Positions 31,983-41,946 of a stretch of 64,000 nt of DNA are shown here, piece by piece (the stretch's first letter is position 1; each line of letters begins with the position of its first letter). This stretch comes from Candidatus Methylopumilus sp. GTDB lineage: Bacteria; Pseudomonadota; Gammaproteobacteria; Burkholderiales; Methylophilaceae. The notes under the pieces are model-generated. The model saw nothing but the letters and a program-made list of their open reading frames with translations, did not search any database and had not been told where the DNA came from. The position numbers were made by a program, and so were the translations under genes. The stretch is from positions 1 to 64,000 of the forward strand of contig SHXT01000002.1 of assembly GCA_009693175.1 (NCBI GenBank), in the 5' to 3' direction.

Positions 31983-34698
31983 CCCAATTCAATCCAACAC
32001 CAATATCCACAATAAGAGGGATATCAAGTTTTGCGACCCCTTCCATTAAAATGGGCAATTCTTTTTGTAAGATTTCAATTTCATTATTAGGAACTTCAAA
32101 AACAAGTTCATCATGTACTTGCATAATCATTTTAGTTTTTAAATTTTTATTCTTAGTAAGCCATTGATCAACTTCAATCATAGCTAGTTTGATGAGATCA
32201 GCAGCTGTTCCTTGCATAGGCGCATTAATTGCGGCTCTTTCTGCTGCAGCTCTTCTAATACCATTTGAGCCATTAATTTCTGGAATCCATAATCGCCTTC
32301 CAAAAAAAGTTTCTACATAACCCTTATCTTTAGCGAATAATTTTGTGTCTTCCATATAGCACTTAACACCAGGGTATCTAGCAAAATAAGTTTCAATATA
32401 ATTTGAGGCAGCACTTCTTTCGATTCCAAGTGATTTAGATAACCCAAACACACTCATTCCATATATCAATCCGAAATTAATTACTTTGGCGTAGCGTCTT
32501 TGTTCTTGTGAAACGGCATTCAGATCACAATTAAAAATTTCAGCTGCGGTTGATTTATGAATGTCCTCATTATTCTTAAATGCATCAAGTAACCTTTTAT
32601 CTTGAGATAGATGTGCCATGATTCTTAGTTCTATTTGTGAGTAGTCAGCAGAGAGAATAGACAAATCTTGATTGGCAATGAATGCCTCTCTTATTTTTCT
32701 ACCTTCTAATGTTCTAATTGGAATATTTTGTAAATTAGGATCCGAACTTGCAAGTCTTCCAGTAATTGCAACCGCTTGATTGTAGCTTGTATGAATTCGT
32801 CCAGTACTTGGATTAATCATTTTTGGTAATTTATCTGTGTAGGTTGATTTCAGTTTAGATAAACTTCGATGTTCGAGTAATAATTTTGGCAATGGATAAT
32901 CAAGCGCCAATTCCTGAAGCACATCTTCATCTGTAGAAGGCGCACCTGAAGGTGTTTTCTTTAAAGGTTTGATACCTAATTTATTAAATAAAATATCTTG
33001 TAGTTGTTTGGGAGATGCTAAATTAAAAGGCTGTCCAGCTAATTGGTAAGCTTCATCTTCAAGTAAGAGAATTTTTTTCCCAATTTCATGACTTTGGCCG
33101 TTTAATTTTTTGTCATCAATGAGCACACCATTCCTTTCAATTTTTAAAAGCACTTCAGAAGTAGGCATTTCAATTTTTTCGTAGATAAATTTGAGTGGCG
33201 CGTCGTTTTCAATCACAGGATTAAAAAATTGATTTAATTGCAATGTAATATCAGCATCTTCAGACGAATAATTAGATGCAATATCAATATCTACTTCATT
33301 AAATTTAAGTTGGTTTACACCTTTGCCTGTAACCTCCTCATAGCTGACACAAGTGTGACCTAAATGCCTCAAGCTTAAATTATCCATACCATGGCTTTGA
33401 TGACTTTCAGTGACATAGCTTTGTAACATCGTATCATGCTGGATACCCTTAAGATGTATACCGTGATTTAAAAATACATGTGCATCATATTTTATGTTTT
33501 GCCCAATCTTTTTAATTTTTTCATCCTCTAAGATTGGTTTTAATAAGCTTAATGTATGATCAAGTGACAACTGATTAGCCATGCCAGGATAATCATGTGC
33601 TAGAGGAATATAAGCAGCTTCGCCTGCAGTCACAGCCATTGATATACCTACAATTTTGGCCTGCATAGGATCAAGTGAGTTAGTTTCCGTATCAACGCAC
33701 AAATAGTTTTTTTCTTTAACTTTTTCTAGCCAGCCATTTAATGAAGTCTCATCAAATATCGTGTCATATTTTATTTTAGAAATAAAATGGCTAGGTGATT
33801 TGATAGATACTTTTTCTTCGCTTACATTGCTCGAGTTATTTTTTTTTTGCTCACCATCTTTAATTTCATTGAGCCAATTCTTAAATTCAAATCTTTGATA
33901 TAAATTTTCTAGTGTGGAATGATCTTGTGCTTTGGGTTTTAAATTATCCCAATTTTTGTCGATATCTAAATCACATCGAATCGTAATAAGATCTTTTGCT
34001 TTTGGGATCCAATTCAATGCTTTCCTTAAATTTTCACCAACTACGCCAGAAAACTGAGAAGCATTACTGACAATATTATCAAGCGTTTGATATTCATTAA
34101 GCCATTTCAATGCAGTTTTAGGGCCCACTTTTTCAACGCCAGGCACGTTATCTGACGTATCTCCAATAAGCGTTAAGTAATCAATGATTTGATTAGGCAA
34201 TAGACCAAATTTATTTTTGACACCTTCAATGTCAAGCTTTTCATTGCTCATGGTATTAATTAAAATCACATGCTCATTTACAAGCTGAGCTAAATCCTTG
34301 TCGCCTGTGGAGACCACTACATTAAATTGATGTTGAGTTGCCTCTTTACAGAGTGTCCCAATAACATCATCAGCCTCTACACCTTCTTTAATGATAATAG
34401 GCCAACCCATGGCTGTAATTGCTTCATGAAGAGGTTTAATTTGTGTTACTAGATCTTCAGGCATCGCTGATCGATTAGCCTTATATTCAGGATAAAGATC
34501 ATTTCTGAAAGTTTTTCCTTTTGCATCAAAAACGCAAGCGCTATAATCAGAAGGGAATTCTTTATGGAGCTTTCTGAGCATATTTAAGACACCGTAAATA
34601 GCTCCAGTAGGTTCTTGGTGACTATTTCTAAGGTCAGGCAGTCCATGAAATGCCCTGTAAAGATAAGAAGAACCATCAACCAATAATAGTGTTTTCAT
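31969..34698 (-). CDS. polA: DNA polymerase I
   Basis: 5'-3' exo domain, 3'-5' exo domain, DYSQIELRIMAHLSQD and QVHDELVFEV motifs. Confidence 0.99.
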   Translation of the reverse strand: MKTLLLVDGSSYLYRAFHGLPDLRNSHQEPTGAIYGVLNMLRKLHKEFPSDYSACVFDAKGKTFRNDLYPEYKANRSAMPEDLVTQIKPLHEAITAMGWPIIIKEGVEADDVIGTLCKEATQHQFNVVVSTGDKDLAQLVNEHVILINTMSNEKLDIEGVKNKFGLLPNQIIDYLTLIGDTSDNVPGVEKVGPKTALKWLNEYQTLDNIVSNASQFSGVVGENLRKALNWIPKAKDLITIRCDLDIDKNWDNLKPKAQDHSTLENLYQRFEFKNWLNEIKDGEQKKNNSSNVSEEKVSIKSPSHFISKIKYDTIFDETSLNGWLEKVKEKNYLCVDTETNSLDPMQAKIVGISMAVTAGEAAYIPLAHDYPGMANQLSLDHTLSLLKPILEDEKIKKIGQNIKYDAHVFLNHGIHLKGIQHDTMLQSYVTESHQSHGMDNLSLRHLGHTCVSYEEVTGKGVNQLKFNEVDIDIASNYSSEDADITLQLNQFFNPVIENDAPLKFIYEKIEMPTSEVLLKIERNGVLIDDKKLNGQSHEIGKKILLLEDEAYQLAGQPFNLASPKQLQDILFNKLGIKPLKKTPSGAPSTDEDVLQELALDYPLPKLLLEHRSLSKLKSTYTDKLPKMINPSTGRIHTSYNQAVAITGRLASSDPNLQNIPIRTLEGRKIREAFIANQDLSILSADYSQIELRIMAHLSQDKRLLDAFKNNEDIHKSTAAEIFNCDLNAVSQEQRRYAKVINFGLIYGMSVFGLSKSLGIERSAASNYIETYFARYPGVKCYMEDTKLFAKDKGYVETFFGRRLWIPEINGSNGIRRAAAERAAINAPMQGTAADLIKLAMIEVDQWLTKNKNLKTKMIMQVHDELVFEVPNNEIEILQKELPILMEGVAKLDIPLIVDIGVGLNWDAAH

Positions 34699-34707
34699 TG
34701 TTTAACT

Positions 34708-35448
34708 TTGAAAGTTTTTATGTCAGCAGATAAAAAAATACCTAAATTTAACGGCCCAGAATTATTTGATGAAACTCATAACGAGAGTGAATCCTGGCAT
34801 GCATTTGAAATTATGTCAGAATTTGTTGGTGCTACCGAAAAACTTAAAAAAATAACTCCGGCAGTATCTATATTTGGCAGTGCTCGGGTAAGTGAAGATA
34901 ATCCTTATTACAAACTTACTGTGGATATAGCAGAAGCATTATCTAATTCAGGATTTAGCGTTATTTCTGGTGGTGGTCCCGGTCTTATGGAGGCAGCTAA
35001 TAAAGGAGCTTCTTTAGGTAAAGGTCCCAGTATTGGACTAAATATTAATTTGCCCCATGAACAAAAAGCGAATGATTATCAAGATATCTCGATTAATTTT
35101 AAATATTTTTTTATGCGAAAAGTGATGTTTATTAAATATGCCTCAGCTTATATAGTTCTCCCTGGTGGATTTGGGACACTTGATGAGCTTATGGAGGTAA
35201 TTACACTTGTGCAAACAGGTAAATCAAGAAAGATTCCTATTATTCTGGTGGGCAAGAAATTTTGGTCTGGCTTATTAGATTGGTTAAAAGATAAAATGAT
35301 TCAAGAGAATATGGCTTCTAAAAAAGATCTAGATCTTATTCAGGTTCTTGAAGAGCCTAAAGAGATTGTGAATGCGATATTTAATCACTACGAATCTATT
35401 GGATTTACTCTATCTCCGGCAGAGAGAAAAGCTCAACTTTATTTATAA
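34708..35448 (+). CDS. LOG family protein (TIGR00730-like; ATG at 34720 is an alternative start)
   Basis: ISGGGPGLMEAANKGA; LPGGFGTLDELMEVIT motifs. Confidence 0.9.
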   Translation: MKVFMSADKKIPKFNGPELFDETHNESESWHAFEIMSEFVGATEKLKKITPAVSIFGSARVSEDNPYYKLTVDIAEALSNSGFSVISGGGPGLMEAANKGASLGKGPSIGLNINLPHEQKANDYQDISINFKYFFMRKVMFIKYASAYIVLPGGFGTLDELMEVITLVQTGKSRKIPIILVGKKFWSGLLDWLKDKMIQENMASKKDLDLIQVLEEPKEIVNAIFNHYESIGFTLSPAERKAQLYL

Positions 35449-35498
35449 ATTGTTAAATAAACCATACCATATAAAGGTTTTTTGTTAGAATCTTTGCT

Positions 35499-35843
35499 AT
35501 GAGAAAACAAAATAAAATTAAAGTGTTTTGTTTGGCAATCAGCTTCTTGAGTTTAAATGTAATGGCTGAAAAAAAACTTGAGCCATTGGAAGATATAAAA
35601 CCTCCACCGAAGAACTTTGAAAGCGATGTGGTGGATGAACCTCAAATTACGATCACCAAAAAAGGTGCAGATACTGTTGAAGAATATCGTATCAACGGTG
35701 AACTTTATATGATGAAAGTGTCCCCTTCAGGTGGCGGCCCTTCTTATTATTTGCTTAAAGAGGATCAGGATGGTGGTTGGGCAAGATATGATGGCCCTAG
35801 CCAACCTTTATCGGTTCCTAAATGGGTAATATTTAGATTTTAA
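35499..35843 (+). CDS. DUF2782 family protein, exported
   Basis: Signal peptide; EYRINGELYMMKVSPSGGGPSYYLLKEDQDGGWARYDGP; upstream of thrB. Confidence 0.8.
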   Translation: MRKQNKIKVFCLAISFLSLNVMAEKKLEPLEDIKPPPKNFESDVVDEPQITITKKGADTVEEYRINGELYMMKVSPSGGGPSYYLLKEDQDGGWARYDGPSQPLSVPKWVIFRF

Positions 35844-35851
35844 ATTTTTTG

Positions 35852-35874
35852 AAAGGGCTTTAGGCCCTTTTTTT
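35852..35874 (+). terminator. Terminator-like hairpin directly upstream of the thrB start codon
   Basis: AAAGGGC-TTTAG-GCCCTTT followed by further T residues; thrB ATG begins at 35875. Confidence 0.75.
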
Positions 35875-36792
35875 ATGTCTGTCTATACATCAGTTAATAT
35901 TGAAGAACTAAAAAGCTGGCTTAAAGATTATGCGTTGGATGATCTTACTGGTTATCAAGGCATTAAATCTGGCATTACGAATACTAACTATTTTTTGATG
36001 ACGAAGAATGATCAATTTGTTTTAACGCTCTTCGAAAAAAATTCAATAGAAGATCTCCCGTACTTTGTAAATCTCATGTCTCATTTAGCAAAGCACGCAT
36101 TTTTATGTCCCAAACCTATCCTCAAAAAAAATGGTACAGCTTTAAGTATTTTAAAAAATAAGCCAGCTTTAATCGTGTCGTGTCTTAAAGGTAAGGAACT
36201 CACAAAACCTGAAGCTAATCACTGTGGAACCGTGGGTAAAAACTTAGCTGAGTTACATACCATTGCAAAAGATTTTGAGACTCATCATCAAAATACAAGA
36301 GATCTTACATGGATTAAAAAAACGGCTAATACTTTACTCGGTAAATTACCTTTAGACGAAGATGAATTATTAAAAGAAGAAATCGCTTACCAAGAAAAGC
36401 AAAATTATAAGTTACCTAAATCCACTATTCATGGAGATTTATTTAAAGATAACGTACTTTTTTTAAATAATGAAGTATCAGGGGTTATTGATTTTTATTA
36501 TGCTTGTACAGATTACCTTATTTTAGATGTGGCTATTGCTGTGAATGATTGGTGTGTGAATGAAGATGGCTCTTTTGATGAAGAAAGATTGAATGCTTTC
36601 TTAAGCGCATATAAAAAAATAAGATTATTTAGTGACGCAGAAGATAAAGCTTGGAATGATATATTAAGATTGGCATCACTTAGATTTTGGGTTTCAAGGC
36701 TTAATGATTTTTATCATGCTGAAGAAGGTGAACTAACCTACAAGAAAGACCCCAAACATTTTAAGAAAATTTTAAAGCAACGTATGAGTTAG
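35875..36792 (+). CDS. thrB: Homoserine kinase (aminoglycoside phosphotransferase fold)
   Basis: MSVYTSVNIEELKSWL; GIKSGITNTNYFL; STIHGDLFKDNVLF. Confidence 0.95.
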   Translation: MSVYTSVNIEELKSWLKDYALDDLTGYQGIKSGITNTNYFLMTKNDQFVLTLFEKNSIEDLPYFVNLMSHLAKHAFLCPKPILKKNGTALSILKNKPALIVSCLKGKELTKPEANHCGTVGKNLAELHTIAKDFETHHQNTRDLTWIKKTANTLLGKLPLDEDELLKEEIAYQEKQNYKLPKSTIHGDLFKDNVLFLNNEVSGVIDFYYACTDYLILDVAIAVNDWCVNEDGSFDEERLNAFLSAYKKIRLFSDAEDKAWNDILRLASLRFWVSRLNDFYHAEEGELTYKKDPKHFKKILKQRMS

Positions 36793-36810
36793 CATACAAG
36801 GTAAATCGAT

Positions 36811-37581
36811 ATGAAAAAAATTACATTTAAAGATTCTATTCGTTGGAACAAAGAAAGTTTTTTGCTTTTTAAAAAAACACCTAATCAATCATTAATGTTG
36901 AGCTTAATTTATCTTTTTATTTTTATACTTTTACCTTCTATACCTATGCTTCAAATTTTTTCAATTGTATCTATTTTGATTTGGCCTATATTTTTATTGT
37001 TTGCAGTTAACTTTTATAAAATTCACGACAAAAATAAGCATGAAACATTTTTAGCGATTTATGAAAAAATTAAACCCAGATTACCTGCATTACTCACGCT
37101 CGGTCTCATCTGTTTAACTTATGCAGCGATGGTGACGATGGTTTTAAATTCTGAAATACACCATTTCATTCAATTATCAGAAAATAATAATGAGCTTATT
37201 AATGTCATTAATAATTTTGTACCAATGATAGGTAAATTAATCTTACTCTTATTGCCATTACTTATGGCAACTTGGTTTTCGCCGATGTTAATTGTGTATA
37301 ACCATTACTCATTATTTAAATCGATTAAATCGAGCGTCGCAGGATCGTTAATATATATTTTTCCTTTAGGCCTTTCATGGTTTATTTTTTCGACAGCAGC
37401 AATATTATTTATGTTGTCATGTGGAGTATTGATTGGATCATTGGCTTCATTTTTTCCAACTATAGCGCCTTCATTAATGGGCGCAGTGATTTTCTTTGCA
37501 TTACTCGTGGTTACATCAGTAATGTTTGCATTTCAATACATTAGTTATCGAGATATTTTTAAATCTGCAAAAAGCTATTAG
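36811..37581 (+). CDS. Membrane protein, probable BPSS1780 family
   Basis: Multiple hydrophobic segments; position between thrB and uvrD; family call is from memory. Confidence 0.65.
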   Translation: MKKITFKDSIRWNKESFLLFKKTPNQSLMLSLIYLFIFILLPSIPMLQIFSIVSILIWPIFLLFAVNFYKIHDKNKHETFLAIYEKIKPRLPALLTLGLICLTYAAMVTMVLNSEIHHFIQLSENNNELINVINNFVPMIGKLILLLLPLLMATWFSPMLIVYNHYSLFKSIKSSVAGSLIYIFPLGLSWFIFSTAAILFMLSCGVLIGSLASFFPTIAPSLMGAVIFFALLVVTSVMFAFQYISYRDIFKSAKSY

Positions 37582-39734
37582 TGTTTAAATAGTTTTGCGT
37601 ATTCCATTGCGAGCCATTTAGTACCTGCTTTGTTAAATTTAATTTGTATTCTTAAGTCGCCTGTATTTCCCTCGTAACCTAAAACAGTACCTTGACCAAA
37701 TTTTTCATGCATAACAGACTCGCCAATCTTCCAGGTATGTTTTTGTTGGGATGGTTTAGAATTACTTTCCTCAATTTGATCTAAATTACCTTTAAAATTA
37801 ATTGCATTAATATTTTTGATGAGATTCTCAGGAATTTCCTCTAAGAATCTTGATGGCATGCCATACCTTGTTTGACCATGAAGCATTCTCGACAATGCAT
37901 AACTTAAATATAATTTTGATCTGGCCCTAGTCACAGCAACATACATAAGCCTTCTTTCTTCTTCGAGACCTTTAGATTCAAATAAGCTTTGTTCATGTGG
38001 ACATAAACCCTCTTCAAGACCAGAAATAAAGACTACATCAAATTCTAGTCCTTTGGATGAATGAATGGTCATGAGCTGAATAGCATCTGAAACTTCACTT
38101 GCTTGCATATCGCCACTTTCTAGTGAGGAGTAATTTAAAAAATCTCCAAGCGGATTTACGGATTCATTATTATCATTATTAAGAAAGGTCGCTGCTGCAG
38201 AAACTAATTCGTTTAAGTTGGATACTCTATCTAAACCATCTTTTTCATTTGTATAGTGATCTTTAAGTCCTGATTCATTAATGATGAGATCAATCATTTG
38301 AGGAAGCGTTAACTCTTCAAATCCACTTTCTATATATTTGATGAGATGAATGAAATAAGGGAGTCCCTTTTTAATCGTCGATATTTGGTCCGATGATTTC
38401 ACTGCTGCACCCCATAAACTACAACTATCTTTTTTTGAGATATCTTGAAGATTTTCTAAAGATCTACTTCCTATACCCCGCGTTGGAAAATTTACAATTC
38501 TTAAAAATGCACTGTCATCATTTTTATTTGCAATCAGTCTTAAATAGGCAATGGCATGTTTAATCTCAGCGCGTTCAAAGAAGCGTAATCCACCATAGAC
38601 CCTATAAGGTAAATTAGATAAAAAAATATTGTGTTCGAGAACTCGGGACTGCGCATTGCTTCTATAAAGAATAGCAATATGATTAAGAGAAACGCCTTCT
38701 CTATAAAGCATTTTGATTTCATCCACAATAAATTTAGCCTCATCAATATCAGTATGGCCTGTATAGATTCTTATGGGGTCACCTTCTCCAGAAGAAGTCC
38801 ATAAGTTCTTGCCTAATCTATTTTTATTATGATCAATAATGGCATTTGCTGTATTTAGAATATTACTTTTAGATCTGTAATTTTGTTCGAGTTTAATAAT
38901 TTGTTTGACATGAAAATCTTTTTCGAGATCTTTCATATTTCCAACTCGAGCACCTCTAAAACTATAAATAGATTGATCATCATCTCCTACAGCAAAAACA
39001 TAACTGCTATTTCCTGCAAGAAGTTTTAGCCATTTATATTGCAGTTCACTTGTATCCTGAAATTCGTCAATAAGAATATGCTTAAATCGATCTTGGTAAT
39101 GCTGACGTATTACAGTATTTTTTTCGAAAAGTTCATAGCATCTTAAAAGTAATTCACCAAAATCCACTAAACCTTCTTTTTGACATTGTTTTTCATATTC
39201 AAGATAGATTTCATTTAATTTTTTTGAGTATGTGTCATAACTATCGATATGCGCAGCTCTTAAGCCCTGATCTTTACTACCGTTAATATAGTGCTGTAAT
39301 TGTTTAGGCACATAAGTTTCATCATCTACATTTATTAATTTCATTGTTCTTTTAATTAAAGATAGCTGATCTTGACTGTCTAGTATTTGAAATGTTTCAG
39401 GCAAGTTAGCATCTCTTGCATGCGTTTTAAGAAATCGATTACATAAACCATGGAATGTACCTACCCACATACCTCGCGTATTGATAGGTAGTTGCATAGT
39501 GATTCTTTGTAACATCTCTTTTGCGGCTTTATTTGTAAATGTCACCGCGATAAGACCAAATGGACTAACAATATTTGTTTGAATAAGCCATGCAATTCTG
39601 GAGGTGAGTACTTTGGTTTTACCACTTCCTGCACCAGCGAGAATGAGTGCAGACTCATTTTGAAGCGTTACAGCTTCAATTTGTTTTTCATTTAAATCTT
39701 TGAATTGATTTTGGTTGGTCAGGGATACATTCAT
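37578..39734 (-). CDS. uvrD: UvrD/Rep/PcrA-type DNA helicase
   Basis: LAGAGSGKTKVLTSRIAWL; DEFQDTSELQY; DDDQSIYSFRGA; VTRARSKLYLS. Confidence 0.95.
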   Translation of the reverse strand: MNVSLTNQNQFKDLNEKQIEAVTLQNESALILAGAGSGKTKVLTSRIAWLIQTNIVSPFGLIAVTFTNKAAKEMLQRITMQLPINTRGMWVGTFHGLCNRFLKTHARDANLPETFQILDSQDQLSLIKRTMKLINVDDETYVPKQLQHYINGSKDQGLRAAHIDSYDTYSKKLNEIYLEYEKQCQKEGLVDFGELLLRCYELFEKNTVIRQHYQDRFKHILIDEFQDTSELQYKWLKLLAGNSSYVFAVGDDDQSIYSFRGARVGNMKDLEKDFHVKQIIKLEQNYRSKSNILNTANAIIDHNKNRLGKNLWTSSGEGDPIRIYTGHTDIDEAKFIVDEIKMLYREGVSLNHIAILYRSNAQSRVLEHNIFLSNLPYRVYGGLRFFERAEIKHAIAYLRLIANKNDDSAFLRIVNFPTRGIGSRSLENLQDISKKDSCSLWGAAVKSSDQISTIKKGLPYFIHLIKYIESGFEELTLPQMIDLIINESGLKDHYTNEKDGLDRVSNLNELVSAAATFLNNDNNESVNPLGDFLNYSSLESGDMQASEVSDAIQLMTIHSSKGLEFDVVFISGLEEGLCPHEQSLFESKGLEEERRLMYVAVTRARSKLYLSYALSRMLHGQTRYGMPSRFLEEIPENLIKNINAINFKGNLDQIEESNSKPSQQKHTWKIGESVMHEKFGQGTVLGYEGNTGDLRIQIKFNKAGTKWLAMEYAKLFKH

Positions 39735-39781
39735 GAGGTGTAATGCTATCCTAATTTATTGATAGATAAAAAAAAGATTAA

Positions 39782-39810
39782 AAAAAAGACCTCTTCAAGA
39801 GGTCTTTTTT
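39782..39810 (-). terminator. Rho-independent terminator downstream of groL
   Basis: AAAAAAGACCTC-TTCAA-GAGGTCTTTTTT hairpin. Confidence 0.85.
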
Positions 39811-39826
39811 CATTAATGCTTTTGAG

Positions 39827-41461
39827 TTACATCATACCACCCATACCACCCATGTCACCACCACCCATTGCTGGAGAGTCATCTTTAGGAAGGTCGGCTA
39901 TCATACAATCAGTCGTTAACATCAGACCTGCAATAGAGGCTGCATGTTGGAGTGCAGTTCGAGTAACTTTAGTAGGATCTAAAACACCCATTTCAACCAT
40001 GTCGCCATAAGTTTCATTTGCAGCATTGAAGCCATAATTGCCTTTACCAGCAACCACGTTATTAAGTACGACAGATGGTTCTACACCAGCATTGGCAACG
40101 ATTTGTCTTAAAGGTTCTTCAACAGCGCGAAGTACAATGCGAACACCGGCTTCTTGATCTGAATTGTCACCTTTAGTTTTTGCAATTGCATCACGTACTC
40201 TAATGTAAGCAACGCCACCGCCTGCAACAATACCTTCTTCTACAGCAGCTCTTGTTGCATGAAGCGCATCTTCAACGCGCGCTTTTTTTTCTTTCATTTC
40301 AATTTCAGTGGTAGCACCAACTTTAATCACAGCAACACCACCAGCAAGTTTTGCAACACGTTCTTGAAGTTTTTCTTTATCGTAATCGCTTGTTGCTTCT
40401 TCAATTTGCGTTTTGATTTGAGCAATACGTGACTTAATATTTTTTGCGTCAGCAGCACCATCAATAATGATAGTATTTTCTTTACCCACTTCAATTCTTT
40501 TTGCTTGGCCTAAATCTTCAATTTTGATAGTTTCTAATTTTAAGCCTACTTCATCGGAAATCACTGTACCGCCCGTAAGGATTGCAATATCTTCAAGCAT
40601 TGCTTTTCTTCTATCGCCAAAGCCAGGTGCTTTTACTGCAACAGTTTTTAAAATACCACGAATGTTATTTACGACTAAAGTAGCAAGGGCTTCACCTTCT
40701 ATATCTTCAGCAATGATAAGGAGAGGGCGGCTTGATTTAGCCACTTGCTCAAGCGCCGGGAGAAGATCTCTAATGCTAGAGATTTTTTTATCGTGCAAAA
40801 GAATAAATGGATTTTCTAATAATGCAATTTGACGATCTGCATTGTTGATGAAGTAAGGTGAAAGATATCCACGATCAAATTGCATACCTTCTACAACATC
40901 TAATTCGTTTGTCAACCCTGAACCATCTTCAACGGTGATTACACCTTCTTTACCTACTTTATCCATTGCATCTGCAATGATTTGTCCGATAGAGTGATCA
41001 GAGTTAGCGGAGATAGAGCCTACTTGTGCAATTTCTTTGCTTGTTGTACATGGCTTACTTAATTTTTTAAGTTCAGCAACGCCAGCTTCAACAGCTTTAT
41101 CGATACCTCTTTTAAGATCCATTGGGTTCATACCCGCAGCGACTGATTTCATACCTTCGCGAATAATCGCTTGAGCAAGCACAGTTGCAGTTGTTGTACC
41201 GTCACCCGCAATATCAGAAGTTTTAGATGCAACTTCTTTAACCATTTGTGCACCCATATTTTCGAACTTGTCTTTTAGTTCGATTTCTTTTGCAACTGAC
41301 ACACCGTCTTTAGTAATAGTAGGCGCACCAAATGAACGCTCTAAAATAACATTTCTACCTTTAGGACCGAGTGTTATTTTAACTGCATTCGATAAAATAT
41401 TTACACCGGTAATCATTTTTTGGCGAACTTCTTCACCAAATCTTACGTCTTTTGCTGCCAT
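39827..41461 (-). CDS. groL: Chaperonin GroEL (60 kDa)
   Basis: [49 protein letters not shown] tail. Confidence 0.99.
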   Translation of the reverse strand: MAAKDVRFGEEVRQKMITGVNILSNAVKITLGPKGRNVILERSFGAPTITKDGVSVAKEIELKDKFENMGAQMVKEVASKTSDIAGDGTTTATVLAQAIIREGMKSVAAGMNPMDLKRGIDKAVEAGVAELKKLSKPCTTSKEIAQVGSISANSDHSIGQIIADAMDKVGKEGVITVEDGSGLTNELDVVEGMQFDRGYLSPYFINNADRQIALLENPFILLHDKKISSIRDLLPALEQVAKSSRPLLIIAEDIEGEALATLVVNNIRGILKTVAVKAPGFGDRRKAMLEDIAILTGGTVISDEVGLKLETIKIEDLGQAKRIEVGKENTIIIDGAADAKNIKSRIAQIKTQIEEATSDYDKEKLQERVAKLAGGVAVIKVGATTEIEMKEKKARVEDALHATRAAVEEGIVAGGGVAYIRVRDAIAKTKGDNSDQEAGVRIVLRAVEEPLRQIVANAGVEPSVVLNNVVAGKGNYGFNAANETYGDMVEMGVLDPTKVTRTALQHAASIAGLMLTTDCMIADLPKDDSPAMGGGDMGGMGGMM

Positions 41462-41502
41462 TTTTATTTCTCCAAAATATTAATGAATGAATGTTTAAGA
41501 CT

Positions 41503-41790
41503 TTATTCAACAATGCCCATGATGTCTTCTTCACGCATCACAAGTAATTCTTCGCCATCGACTTTAACGGCTTGGCCAGCATATTTTCCAAATAGAACTT
41601 TGTCACCTACTTTGACATCTAGTTTTTTAATGCTGCCATCTTCAAGAATCTTTCCATTACCCACAGCTTTTACTGTGCCTTGGTCTGGTTTTTCTGTTGC
41701 GCCGTCAGGAATAACGATGCCTGATGCTGTTGTACGTTCTTCTTCAAGACGCTTTACAATTACTCGATCATGTAAAGGGCGAATTTTCAT
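41503..41790 (-). CDS. groS: Co-chaperonin GroES (10 kDa)
   Basis: [29 protein letters not shown]. Confidence 0.99.
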   Translation of the reverse strand: MKIRPLHDRVIVKRLEEERTTASGIVIPDGATEKPDQGTVKAVGNGKILEDGSIKKLDVKVGDKVLFGKYAGQAVKVDGEELLVMREEDIMGIVE

Positions 41791-41849
41791 TTCATATTCT
41801 CCTAATAGTGTATTCTTTGAAAATTAATCAAAATCGAAAACAAGAGTGA

Positions 41850-41876
41850 TTAGCACTCAATGTCATAGAGTGCTAA
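41850..41876 (-). promoter_or_regulatory. CIRCE operator (HrcA binding site) upstream of groSL
   Basis: Perfect TTAGCACTC-N9-GAGTGCTAA. Confidence 0.97.
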
Positions 41877-41946
41877 TAATAGGGATGAAAGCCTAAAATT
41901 TCAAGTGTTATTTCGTTAACTATCTAAATTTAAACATTATTTTTAT

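Noticed and set aside
40467-40832. 121-aa + strand ORF antisense to groL, plus similar antisense ORFs (e.g. 21285-21683, 41420-41827, 28626-28895)
   Set aside because: Opposite-strand open frames within strongly conserved genes, no recognisable domain, best explained by codon composition.
41464-41502. Possible frameshift or extra gene between groL and groS
   Set aside because: Normal short intergenic spacer with an RBS; both genes intact.
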